Shown here: positions 49,944-58,293 of the stretch, in pieces | Layout of the letters: each line of letters begins with the position of its first letter | Numbering within the stretch: the stretch's first letter is position 1 | NCBI RefSeq assembly: GCF_004151105.1 | Contig: NZ_PHRF01000027.1 | Location: forward strand, 209,906 to 273,905 | DNA: 64,000 nt | Source of the DNA: Streptomyces sp. L-9-10 | GTDB taxonomy: Bacteria; Actinomycetota; Actinomycetes; Streptomycetales; Streptomycetaceae | Direction: 5' to 3' | Notes under the pieces: generated by a model | What the model was told of the DNA's origin: nothing | The model's input: the letters and a program-made list of their open reading frames with translations, nothing else | Database searches by the model: none | Translations under genes and position numbers: made by a program

Positions 49944-50867
49944 GTGAGCAAGGTCGAGGAGTTCGCGGAGCTGAGGCCGCTGCTGTTCTCGATCGCGTAC
50001 CGGATTCTGGGCAGTGTGGGTGAGGCCGAGGACGCGGTGCAGGAGACCTGGCTGCGCTTCGACGGCTCGGCGACCCGGCCCACGTCGGCCAGGGCCTTTC
50101 TGTCGGCCGTGGTGACACGGATCTCGATCGATGTGCTGCGTTCCGCGCGGGTGCGGCGGGAGGAGTATGTCGGGCCGTGGTTTCCCGAGCCGCTGCTGAG
50201 TGACCCGTACGAGGATCCGGCGCGGTCGGTGGAGCTGGCCGACTCGGTGTCGATGGCGGCGCTGCTGCTCCTGGAGCGGCTCAGCCCGCTGGAGCGGGCG
50301 GTGTTCGTCCTGCGGGAGGTGTTCGCCTTCGGGTTCGACGAGATCGCCGAGGCGGTGGGGCGTTCCGAGGCGGCGTGCAGACAGCTGCTGGTGCGGGCGC
50401 GGCGGCACATGGAGGCCGGGCGGCCGCGGTTCGCGGCGGACCGCCAGGCGCGGCGGGAGCTGGCGACGCGCTTCTTCGACGCGCTCAAGGACGGCGATGT
50501 GGGCGGGCTGCGGGAGCTGCTGGCCGCCGATGTGCGGATGGTCGGGGACGGCGGCGGGAAGGCCCCGCAGCTGGCCAGGGCCGTCATGGGCGCGGAGAAC
50601 GTGGCCCGGGTGCTGGGCACGGTCTTCCCCTGGCTGATCCGGATCGACGTGTCGTTCGAGCCGCACGAGGTCAACGGCCAGCCCGGTGCGATCTTCCGCG
50701 ACCGGGACGGCAAGGTGCTCCATGTCCTGGTCCTCGACGTCCTCGACGGACAGATCCAGACCGTCCGGGCGGTGATCAATCCCGACAAGATCGGCCACAT
50801 CGGGCCGGTCGCCGACGCCTGGGCCATCGACCGCGAGATGAAGCGGGTCCGCCGGCAGCCGAACTGA
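49944..50867 (+). CDS. ECF41-type RNA polymerase sigma factor (SigJ-like)
   Basis: 307 residues from GTG 49944. Region 2: EFAELRPLLFSIAYRILGSVGEAEDAVQETWLRF; region 4: LSPLERAVFVLREVFAFGFDEIAEAVGRSEAACRQLLVRARRHM. The C-terminal extension (about 180-307) is the SnoaL-like domain typical of ECF41, with DVRMVGDGGGKAPQLAR and a final PDKIGHI. There is no anti-sigma factor; the extension itself restrains and activates the sigma factor (established for the group). The upstream promoter fits autoregulation. A small hairpin at 50876-50892 follows the stop codon. Confidence 0.93.
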   Translation: MSKVEEFAELRPLLFSIAYRILGSVGEAEDAVQETWLRFDGSATRPTSARAFLSAVVTRISIDVLRSARVRREEYVGPWFPEPLLSDPYEDPARSVELADSVSMAALLLLERLSPLERAVFVLREVFAFGFDEIAEAVGRSEAACRQLLVRARRHMEAGRPRFAADRQARRELATRFFDALKDGDVGGLRELLAADVRMVGDGGGKAPQLARAVMGAENVARVLGTVFPWLIRIDVSFEPHEVNGQPGAIFRDRDGKVLHVLVLDVLDGQIQTVRAVINPDKIGHIGPVADAWAIDREMKRVRRQPN

Positions 50868-51037
50868 CCTCGGGAGTGCCGCTGTTCGGCACGGAGCGGT
50901 GGGCCCGCGCGCGAGCCTACCGCCGCGTGCCCGGGGACGAGTGGTCATTCCACAGACCGTGCCGCGCGGGCTCGTTGGATCGATACTGAATCAGGAGGCG
51001 TGCCGCACCGATCTGCCAGCCGACCTAGGAGTCACCC

Positions 51038-52030
51038 ATGAAGATGCTCATCAATGTGCCGGAGACGGTCGTCGCGGATGCTCTGCGGGGTCTGGCCTCC
51101 GCGCACCCCAAGCTCTCCGTCGATGTGGACAACCGTGTGGTGGTACGGAGCGACGCGCCCGTGGCGGGGAAGGTGGGGCTCGTCTCCGGGGGCGGGTCCG
51201 GGCATGAGCCGCTGCACGCCGGGTTCGTCGGGCCCGGGATGCTCTCCGCCGCCTGTCCCGGTGAGGTCTTCACGTCCCCGGTGCCCGATCAGATGGTGCG
51301 GGCCGCCGCGGCGGTGGACAGCGGCGCCGGGGTGCTGTTCATCGTCAAGAACTACACCGGGGACGTCCTGAACTTCGACATGGCCGCCGAGCTGGCCGAG
51401 GACGAGGGCGTACAGATCGCGAAGGTGCTGGTCAACGACGATGTGGCGGTGACCGACAGTCTCTTTACGGCAGGGCGGCGCGGTACGGGCGCGACGTTGT
51501 TCGTCGAGAAGCTGGCGGGGGCCGCGGCCGAGGAGGGGCAGCCGCTGGAGCGGGTCGAGGCGATCGGCCGGCGGGTGAACGAGAGCGCGCGGAGCTTCGG
51601 TGTCGCCCTGACCGCCGTCAGCACGCCCGCCAAGGGCAGTCCGACCTTCGACCTGCCCGAGGGCGAGCTGGAGCTGGGTATCGGGATCCATGGCGAACCC
51701 GGCCGTGAGCGGCGCGCGATGATGACGTCGCACGAGATCGCGGACTTCGCCGTGAACGCGGTGCTGGAGGATCTGCGGCCGTCGGGCCCGGTGATCGTTC
51801 TGGTCAACGGCATGGGCGGCACACCGCTGCTGGAGCTGTACGGATTCAACGCCGAGGTGCAGCGGGTGCTGGGCGAGCGGGGTGTGGCGGTGGCCCGTAC
51901 TCTCGTCGGCAACTATGTGACCTCGCTCGACATGGCAGGCTGCTCGGTGACTCTCTGCCAGGTGGACGAGGAACTCCTGCGGCTGTGGGACGCGCCGGTC
52001 GAGACCGCCGCGCTCCGCTGGGGCCGCTGA
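51038..52030 (+). CDS. dhaK: Dihydroxyacetone kinase subunit DhaK
   Basis: 330 residues from ATG 51038, with AGGAG seven bases upstream. It is the substrate-binding subunit: LVSGGGSGHEPLHAGFVG binds dihydroxyacetone, and the His in GIGIHGEPG forms the covalent hemiaminal with the ketone. Dihydroxyacetone is phosphorylated by DhaL-ATP in the DhaKLM complex, ADP being rephosphorylated through DhaM by the sugar phosphotransferase system. First of a dhaK-dhaL-dhaM operon. The leader 50868-51037 contains no gene. Confidence 0.96.
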   Translation: MKMLINVPETVVADALRGLASAHPKLSVDVDNRVVVRSDAPVAGKVGLVSGGGSGHEPLHAGFVGPGMLSAACPGEVFTSPVPDQMVRAAAAVDSGAGVLFIVKNYTGDVLNFDMAAELAEDEGVQIAKVLVNDDVAVTDSLFTAGRRGTGATLFVEKLAGAAAEEGQPLERVEAIGRRVNESARSFGVALTAVSTPAKGSPTFDLPEGELELGIGIHGEPGRERRAMMTSHEIADFAVNAVLEDLRPSGPVIVLVNGMGGTPLLELYGFNAEVQRVLGERGVAVARTLVGNYVTSLDMAGCSVTLCQVDEELLRLWDAPVETAALRWGR

Positions 52031-52106
52031 GCACCGAGGGGAACCCGGTACGGCAGGGACGGACAGCAGGGTCGGCAGGGCACGACCCACGGGGCGAGGA
52101 GATCAC

Positions 52107-52736
52107 GTGACCGATCAGAATCCCGGCCGGATGCTCGACACCGGCTTCTTCCGCGGCTGGCTGACCGCGGCGGCGGCCGCGGTGGAGCGTGAGGCGGACC
52201 GGCTCACCGAGCTGGACTCGGCCATCGGCGACGCGGACCACGGCAGCAATATGCAGCGCGGTTTCCGGGCGGTCGTGACCGCTCTGGAGAAGGAGGAGCC
52301 GGCCGGGCCCGGCGCCGTACTGATGCTGGCGGGACGTCTGCTCATCTCCACGGTGGGCGGCGCGTCCGGGCCGCTGTACGGGACGCTGCTGAGGCGTACG
52401 GGCAAGGCACTCGGCGACGCCGGCGAGGTGACGTCCGCGCAGCTGACCGAGGCGCTGCGTACGGGGGTGGCGGCGGTGGCCCAGCTGGGCGGGGCGAAGG
52501 CCGGTGACAAGACGATGCTGGACGCGCTGGAGCCCGCGGTCGAGGCGCTCGGCACCTCGTTCGCGGCGGCGGCGGAAGCGGCGGACAACGGAGCGCTGGC
52601 GACCGTCCCCCTCCAGGCGCGCAAGGGCAGGGCGAGCTATCTGGGCGAGCGGAGCATCGGGCACCAAGATCCGGGGGCCACGTCCTCCGCCCTGCTGATC
52701 GGCGCGCTCGCGGAAACGGCGGGGGCGGCGGAATGA
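52107..52736 (+). CDS. dhaL: Dihydroxyacetone kinase subunit DhaL
   Basis: 209 residues from GTG 52107. This is the nucleotide subunit: DSAIGDADHGSNMQRGF gives the Asp residues that hold two Mg2+-ADP, and PGATSSALLIG and ARKGRASYLGERSIGHQDPGA are family signatures. It starts 76 bp after dhaK and overlaps dhaM by 4 bp. Confidence 0.95.
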   Translation: MTDQNPGRMLDTGFFRGWLTAAAAAVEREADRLTELDSAIGDADHGSNMQRGFRAVVTALEKEEPAGPGAVLMLAGRLLISTVGGASGPLYGTLLRRTGKALGDAGEVTSAQLTEALRTGVAAVAQLGGAKAGDKTMLDALEPAVEALGTSFAAAAEAADNGALATVPLQARKGRASYLGERSIGHQDPGATSSALLIGALAETAGAAE

Positions 52737-53143
52737 GCATCGAGGCGCCGGTGGGCATCGTGCTGGTGTCGCACAGCGGACCGGTCGCCGTGGCCGTCGC
52801 CGCGCTGGCGCGGGGGCTGGCGGGCGGCGGTGCGACCGCTCCGGTGGCGGCGGCGGGCGGCACCCCCGACGGCGGGCTCGGCACCAGCTCCGAGCTGATC
52901 GTGGCGGCGGCCGCAGAGGTGGACCGGGGGGCGGGTATCGCGATCCTGGTGGATCTCGGCAGTGCCGTGCTGACGGTGAAGTCGCTGCTCGCCGAGGGGG
53001 ACGAACTGCCGGAGGGTGCCCGGCTGGTGGACGCGCCCTTCGTGGAGGGCGCGGTGGCCGCGATGGTCACCGCCTCGGCCGGCGGCGACCTGGACGCGGT
53101 GGCCGCCGCGGCGGCGGAGGCGTACCAGTACCGCAAGCAATGA
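52733..53143 (+). CDS. dhaM: Dihydroxyacetone kinase phosphotransfer subunit DhaM (EIIA-Man-like)
   Basis: 136 residues from ATG within an ATGA overlap with dhaL. The EIIA-mannose fold shows VGIVLVSHSGPVA with the phosphorylatable His, LGTSSELIVAAAAEV and ILVDLGSAVLTVKSLL. It lacks the fused HPr and EI domains found in some actinobacterial DhaM proteins, so the general phosphotransferase HPr must supply phosphate. Confidence 0.93.
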   Translation: MSIEAPVGIVLVSHSGPVAVAVAALARGLAGGGATAPVAAAGGTPDGGLGTSSELIVAAAAEVDRGAGIAILVDLGSAVLTVKSLLAEGDELPEGARLVDAPFVEGAVAAMVTASAGGDLDAVAAAAAEAYQYRKQ

Positions 53144-53335
53144 CCGGCGGACGGGTCGGCACTTCCGGACGCCCCCTGCCGAGGTGACGCATGGCGGAGA
53201 AAGCGTGGAAAAAGGCGCATAGTCGTCGTGATCGGCGCATCACCTCACAGGAATACTGAACCCTCACGGATCGGCGGCGCCGACCGCCCCGTTGGCGTCG
53301 GCATGGCCCGTCGGCATGGCCCCGGAGGGACCGGC

Positions 53336-54778
53336 ATGGTGAACGCGGTGGACGTGGAGACGGACCCGGCCGGCGGGGACGGACCGGCCGGCTCGACGGA
53401 CCGCCCGACCCGCCACGCCGTGGTCGTCGGCGGAAGCATCGCGGCCCTGCTGACGGCCCGGACGCTCAGCGCCCACGCGGACCGGGTGACCCTCGTCGAA
53501 CGCGATCGCCTGCCCGGAGGACCGGAGCCCCGGGCCGGCGTCCCGCAGAGCCGGCATATCCATGGCCTGCTGGAGGGCGGACAGCGGGCGCTGGAGGAGT
53601 TGCTTCCCGGGATCGTGGCCGAACTCCAGGAGCACGGCGCGCCCCGGATCGGGATGCCGCGCGACCTGGCGCAGTGGCAGAACGGACGCTTCTACCGGCG
53701 TACGCCCTCCACCGTCCATCTCCTCACCGGCACCCGGCCCGTGCTGGAGTGGCTCGTCAGACGCCGGGTCCTGGCGGATCCGCGGATCACGGTTCAGGAG
53801 GGCACGGAGGTCGTGGGCCTGATCGGCGACGCGGCCCGCGTCCGGGGCGTACGGCTGCGCGAGCGCGGGGCCGGCGGCCGTCTCGACGTACGGTCACTGG
53901 CCGCCGATCTGGTCGTGGACGCGTCGGGACGCGCCACCCACGCGCCGGAATGGCTGGCCGGGATCGGCGCCGAGCCCGCTCACGAGGAGACGCTCGACAC
54001 CGGACTCGCCTACGCGACCAGGGTCTATCACGCACCGGAAGCCACCGCTCTGAAGACGGACTGTCCCGGTTACTACTTCGTCCCGGGCCGTGGCGAGCCG
54101 CGCGGCGCGGTCGCCCTGCCCATCGAGAACGGCCGCTATCTCGTCACGCTGTCCGGGCTGCGCGGCAGCGAACCGCCCTCGGACGGTGCCGCGTTCACCG
54201 AGTTCGCGGCCCTGCTCCCCCATCCGGCGCTGCACGAATGGCTGTTGAAGGCCCGGCCGGACTCGGCGGTCCACGCGTTCCGCTCGACGGCCAATGTCCG
54301 GCGGCGCTACGACCTCCACGGCCGCCGGCCGGCCGGGTTCCTGGCCGTGGGCGACGCGCTGTGCGCCTTCAATCCGGTGTACGGGCAGGGGATGGCGGTC
54401 GCCGCGCTCGGCGCGCTCGCGCTGCGCGACGCGCTCGCCGATCCCCGCCGTACGCCGACGACCCGGCGCGTACAGCGGGCGGTGCTCGGGGCCGCGCGGC
54501 AGGCCTGGGACGTCGCGGCCGGCGCGGACAGGGAGCTGCCGGGGGCGACCGGCAACGCGGCGCGGACGCGGCCGGCGGACCGTGCCGGTGCCTGGTACGT
54601 CCAACGGGTGGTGGACCGCGCCCCCGGCGATCCGGTGGTCGGAGCGGCGTTCCGCGCCGCGTGCGCGCTGACCGGGCCGGTCAGCGGGCTCTTCGCGCCG
54701 AGGGTGGCGCGCGCGGTGCTGTTCGGGCCTCCTCTGCCGGCACCGGCGGATCCGCCGGTGCGGCCGGAAGGAGCATGA
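53336..54778 (+). CDS. FAD-dependent oxidoreductase/monooxygenase
   Basis: 480 residues from ATG 53336, chosen for GGAGGGA six bases upstream; frames back to 53228 have no ribosome site. An N-terminal linker leads to a Rossmann FAD site (RHAVVVGGSIAALLTARTL, about residue 30). Then come HIHGLLEGGQRALEELLPG, LVVDASGRATHAP, and the second FAD motif GFLAVGDALCAFNPVYGQGMAVAA. This group (geranylgeranyl reductase or halogenase-like squalene-epoxidase relatives) acts on hydrophobic or aromatic substrates. The 190 bp before it contains no other gene. Same strand as the SDR gene 90 bp on. Confidence 0.85.
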   Translation: MVNAVDVETDPAGGDGPAGSTDRPTRHAVVVGGSIAALLTARTLSAHADRVTLVERDRLPGGPEPRAGVPQSRHIHGLLEGGQRALEELLPGIVAELQEHGAPRIGMPRDLAQWQNGRFYRRTPSTVHLLTGTRPVLEWLVRRRVLADPRITVQEGTEVVGLIGDAARVRGVRLRERGAGGRLDVRSLAADLVVDASGRATHAPEWLAGIGAEPAHEETLDTGLAYATRVYHAPEATALKTDCPGYYFVPGRGEPRGAVALPIENGRYLVTLSGLRGSEPPSDGAAFTEFAALLPHPALHEWLLKARPDSAVHAFRSTANVRRRYDLHGRRPAGFLAVGDALCAFNPVYGQGMAVAALGALALRDALADPRRTPTTRRVQRAVLGAARQAWDVAAGADRELPGATGNAARTRPADRAGAWYVQRVVDRAPGDPVVGAAFRAACALTGPVSGLFAPRVARAVLFGPPLPAPADPPVRPEGA

Positions 54779-54868
54779 GCACGCGAGGTGCCGTCGCCTT
54801 GCCGACGGTCCGTTCCGGGCACAGGCTCACTCTTGAGGAACCTCTAATGGAAACCCTGGGAGTGGGGT

Positions 54869-56467
54869 GTGTGGCACATGGCATCGGACGGGCCGGACCT
54901 CCCGGCCGCTTCGGAGCAGGCGGAACCGGGGACGGAGCCCGGCGGGCGGGCGCGCTGTCTGGTCACCGGCGCCACGGGATATCTCGGCGGCCGGCTGGTG
55001 CCCGAACTGCTGGACGCGGGGCACACGGTCCGCTGCCTGGCCCGGTCGCCCGGCAAACTGCGTGATCACCCCTGGGCCGGCCGTACCGACGTGGTACGCG
55101 GCGATGTGACCGACCCCGGGTCCGTCCGGGCGGCCATGGACGGCATCGACGTGGCGTACTACCTGGTGCACGCGCTGGGTACGGGACGGGACTTCGCGGC
55201 CACGGACCGCGGGGCCGCCCGGATCTTCGCGGAGCGGGCCAAGGCCGCGGGCGTACGGCGCATCGTCTATCTCGGCGGGCTCACCCCGGCCGGGGTCCCG
55301 GAGCGTGAGCTCTCCCCGCATCTGCGGTCGCGCGCCGAGGTCGGCCGGATCCTCCTCGGCTCAGGAGTGCCGACCGTGGTGCTGCGCGCCGCTGTCGTCA
55401 TCGGCTCGGGGTCCGCCTCCTTCGAGATGCTGCGCTATCTGACGGAGCGGCTGCCGGTGATGGTGACGCCCAGCTGGGTGCGTACATCCATCCAGCCGAT
55501 CGCGGTCCGTGATGTGCTGCGGCTTCTCGTGGGCTGCGCCCTGCTGCCCGCCGAGGTCTGCCGGGCCTTCGACATCGGCGGCCCCGACGTGCTGACGTAC
55601 CGGGACATGATGCGGCGGTACGCGGCCGTGGCCGGGCTTCCCCGGCGGCTCATCCTTCCGGTGCCCGTCCTGACACCGAGGCTGTCCAGCCACTGGATCG
55701 GTCTGGTGACGCCGGTGCCCCGTTCGATCGCCCGGCCGCTGACGGAGTCCCTGCGCCATGAGGTCGTCTGCCATGAACGGGACATCACGCGGTACCTCCC
55801 CGATCCGCCGGGCGGTCCCGTCCCCTTCGACCGCGCGGTCGAACTGGCCCTGCGGCGTATCCAGGACGCCCAGGTGACCACCCGCTGGTCGTCCGCGTCC
55901 GTACCGGGCGCGCCGAGCGATCCGCTGCCCACCGACCCCGACTGGGCGGGCGGCAGCCTCTACACCGACCGCCGCGAGCTGACGGTGCGCGCGTCGGCCG
56001 CTTCGCTGTGGCGCGTCATCGAGGGCATCGGCGGTGACAACGGCTGGTACTCGTTCCCGCTCGCCTGGGCGGTACGAGGTTGGCTCGACCGGTTCGTCGG
56101 CGGGGTCGGACTGCGCCGGGGCAGACGCGATGCCGCGCGGCTGCGGGTCGGTGACTCGCTGGACTTCTGGCGGGTGGAGGAGATCGAGCCGGGCCGGCTG
56201 CTGCGGCTGCGCGCGGAGATGCGGCTGCCGGGGCTCGCCTGGCTGGAGCTGCGCGCGGACCGTGACGACCGGGACCGTACGGTCTTCCGGCAGCGGGCGG
56301 TGTTCCATCCGCAGGGGCTGCTGGGCCACGCGTACTGGTGGAGCGTCTCGCCGTTCCACGCGCTGGTGTTCGGCGGGATGGCCCGCAATATCGCGCGGGC
56401 GGCCGAGGCCCGTGAAGCGACCGGGGCCGCGGCGGAAACCGGGGCCGAGGAGCCCGCGCGGACCTGA
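54869..56467 (+). CDS. SDR-type NAD(P)-binding protein with DUF2867 domain
   Basis: 532 residues from GTG 54869 (GGGAG six bases before; ATG 54878 is an alternative). The N-terminal extended SDR/NmrA-like domain has CLVTGATGYLGGRLVPEL, DGIDVAYYLVHALGTG and RRIVYLGGLTP. A C-terminal DUF2867 domain (about 370-525: TDRRELTVRASAASLWRVIEGIGGDNGWY...) resembles a START-like binding fold. Proteins with this two-part layout are common in actinobacteria and are treated as oxidoreductases of unknown substrate. Confidence 0.87.
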   Translation: MWHMASDGPDLPAASEQAEPGTEPGGRARCLVTGATGYLGGRLVPELLDAGHTVRCLARSPGKLRDHPWAGRTDVVRGDVTDPGSVRAAMDGIDVAYYLVHALGTGRDFAATDRGAARIFAERAKAAGVRRIVYLGGLTPAGVPERELSPHLRSRAEVGRILLGSGVPTVVLRAAVVIGSGSASFEMLRYLTERLPVMVTPSWVRTSIQPIAVRDVLRLLVGCALLPAEVCRAFDIGGPDVLTYRDMMRRYAAVAGLPRRLILPVPVLTPRLSSHWIGLVTPVPRSIARPLTESLRHEVVCHERDITRYLPDPPGGPVPFDRAVELALRRIQDAQVTTRWSSASVPGAPSDPLPTDPDWAGGSLYTDRRELTVRASAASLWRVIEGIGGDNGWYSFPLAWAVRGWLDRFVGGVGLRRGRRDAARLRVGDSLDFWRVEEIEPGRLLRLRAEMRLPGLAWLELRADRDDRDRTVFRQRAVFHPQGLLGHAYWWSVSPFHALVFGGMARNIARAAEAREATGAAAETGAEEPART

Positions 56468-56517
56468 GACCGTCCGGGGCGTGGCGGCGCTCCGTCGAGA
56501 GGCGTGGCGGCGCTCCG

Positions 56518-57501
56518 TCAGAGGGGTGTGGCGGCCTTCAGCACGAGGAAGAGCGTGACGGTCGCGTTCGCCGAGGAGAGGGCGGAGCCGAGCGTTCCGG
56601 CAGCCGCCGCCCAGACCGCCAGCCCCACCGCGGTGAACATCGGTGGCCAGCGGACGGCCGAGGGCTCGGGCCCCAGCAGCGCGGCCACCCTGCGCGGTAC
56701 CGGTCCCGGCCCCGGTCCCGACGCCGCGAAACCGGCCAGAGTCGGCGTCGGGGTGCCCCGGGAGACCAGCGCGGCCTTGCCGATGGCGCGGGCCACGACC
56801 GTGCGCTCGCCGGTGGCGCGGGCCGCCTCCTCGTCCGCCCAGCGTTCGGTGGTGTACGCCACCGCCGCCCTGAGGGGCCGCAGCAGCGGATTGGCCCGCG
56901 CGGCGAGCCGTACCGCCAGCAGGAACCGGTGGTGCCGGCCGCTGAGATGCGCGTGTTCATGTGCGATCAGGGCGGTACGTTCCTGGTCGTCCAGGCACGC
57001 GAGCATCGCCGTGGAGACCACGATCCGCCCCGGCGCGGCGACGCCGGGGCCGACGGCGGGCCCTGCGGCGGCCCGGGGGCCGGGCAGCGCGTAGGCGTAC
57101 GGCGCGTCGTCGGTCAGTACGGCGAGCTCACCGTCCGGCAGCCCGGCCAGCGCGTGCTGCGCGCGGCGGCGCACCCGATGATGGCGCCAGGCGGCGGCCG
57201 TGCAGCTGACGGCGACCCCGGCCAGGGCGACGATGGCCGCCTTGCCCGCTATCTCGTCGTACGGGACCGCCTCTCTGACCTCCGGGTCCGACCAGCCGTC
57301 GGGCAGGGGGTTGCCCGGCAGCTGCGCCGTACCGACCACCACCAGCAGCCCCAGACAGACGGTGCTGCACAGCGCCAGGACGCCGGCCAGTGCCGAGAGC
57401 AGCCGGGTGGCGACACGGGGATGGAGATGGATCTCGGCCAGGCGCGCGATGGGCAGTGCGGTCAGCGGCAGGACGAGCGGCAGGAAGACGAACAGCCCCA
57501 T
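56518..57501 (-). CDS. M56-family (BlaR1-like) membrane metalloprotease (pair 2)
   Basis: 327 residues from ATG 57499-57501. Transmembrane helices at both ends surround a cytoplasmic protease domain with HEHAH (TALIAHEHAHLSGRHHRF, about residue 200) and the accessory Glu in RWADEEAARA. A Gly/Pro/Ala-rich loop PGPRAAAGPAVGPGVAAP precedes the protease part. As in pair 1 no extracellular sensor domain is present. Starts 4 bp after the BlaI stop codon. Confidence 0.88.
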   Translation of the reverse strand: MGLFVFLPLVLPLTALPIARLAEIHLHPRVATRLLSALAGVLALCSTVCLGLLVVVGTAQLPGNPLPDGWSDPEVREAVPYDEIAGKAAIVALAGVAVSCTAAAWRHHRVRRRAQHALAGLPDGELAVLTDDAPYAYALPGPRAAAGPAVGPGVAAPGRIVVSTAMLACLDDQERTALIAHEHAHLSGRHHRFLLAVRLAARANPLLRPLRAAVAYTTERWADEEAARATGERTVVARAIGKAALVSRGTPTPTLAGFAASGPGPGPVPRRVAALLGPEPSAVRWPPMFTAVGLAVWAAAAGTLGSALSSANATVTLFLVLKAATPL

Positions 57502-57505
57502 TCCG

Positions 57506-57976
57506 TCAGCCCCCCGCCCCGTTTCCGGGAGTGTCGCCGGAGCCGCCCCGTGGTCCGGATCCGGATGACCGGCCGTCCCCGGATTCCGGGCCGTCCTCGG
57601 GGAGGACGAGCAGGTCGCGCAGCAGCCGTTCGTCGTCCGGGGAGAGCGCGGTGACGAATCGCGCCAGCACGGCCTCGCGGTCCGCTTCCCCGTCCAGCAC
57701 CTTGCGCATCCGGAGGGCGGCGAGTCCCGCCTCGTCCGAGGCCGCGCGCCACTCGAAGGAACGGCCCGCGCGCTCCCGTGTCACCGCCCGCTTGGCCTGG
57801 AGCCGGGTCAGGATGGTCATGACCGTCGTGTACGCGAGCTGCCCGCCGATCCGGTCCTGCACCCAGGCGGCCGTGACGGGCCCCGGCGCCTGCCGCAGCG
57901 CGGCGAGTACCTGGGCCTCCAGCTCGCCCTGGCCGCGCCGGCGGGGACGCTCGTCCGGACTGCCGTGCACCCTCAC
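57506..57976 (-). CDS. BlaI/MecI/CopY-family repressor (pair 2)
   Basis: 156 residues from GTG 57974-57976, with a strong GGAGGGAG upstream (an ATG at 58003 is possible). The winged helix is GELEAQVLAALRQAPGPVTAAWVQDRI and AYTTVMTILTRLQAKRAVTRERAGRSFEW. A C-terminal Gly/Ser/Pro-rich tail follows the usual end (LLVLPEDGPESGDG...), which is longer than in pair 1. A palindromic BlaI operator lies about 100 bp upstream. Confidence 0.9.
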   Translation of the reverse strand: MRVHGSPDERPRRRGQGELEAQVLAALRQAPGPVTAAWVQDRIGGQLAYTTVMTILTRLQAKRAVTRERAGRSFEWRAASDEAGLAALRMRKVLDGEADREAVLARFVTALSPDDERLLRDLLVLPEDGPESGDGRSSGSGPRGGSGDTPGNGAGG

Positions 57977-58077
57977 GATGTCTCCCTCCTGCCGCGCCGT
58001 CACGGCACGGGGGCAGGTCGTCCATGCTACTGAGCCCGGAGTGCCCCGCGCTCACGCGAGGAGCACTCCCGGAATCT

Positions 58078-58093
58078 TCTACAGTCCTGTAGA
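58078..58093. promoter_or_regulatory. BlaI/MecI-type operator
   Basis: TCTACAGTCCTGTAGA is a perfect palindrome with the TACA/TGTA core recognised by BlaI/MecI repressors, 102 bp upstream of the BlaI gene. The gap 57977-58293 otherwise shows no gene. Confidence 0.8.
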
Positions 58094-58293
58094 TTTCAGC
58101 TCGGGCCACCGGTCCGGGCCCGCCGGCGTCTCGGCGGGATTCCGGCGTCGGGGTCCGACAGCACGCCGGACACCCGACCGGCAGCGCAGGGGCACAGGGC
58201 GCAGGGCGCGCGTCCTGTGCCCCGTGCTCGTCGCTGGTGGAATGCGCCGCTCGTGCCCCGCCTTCGTCGCTCCAGAGGCGGACCGGCCGGGGC

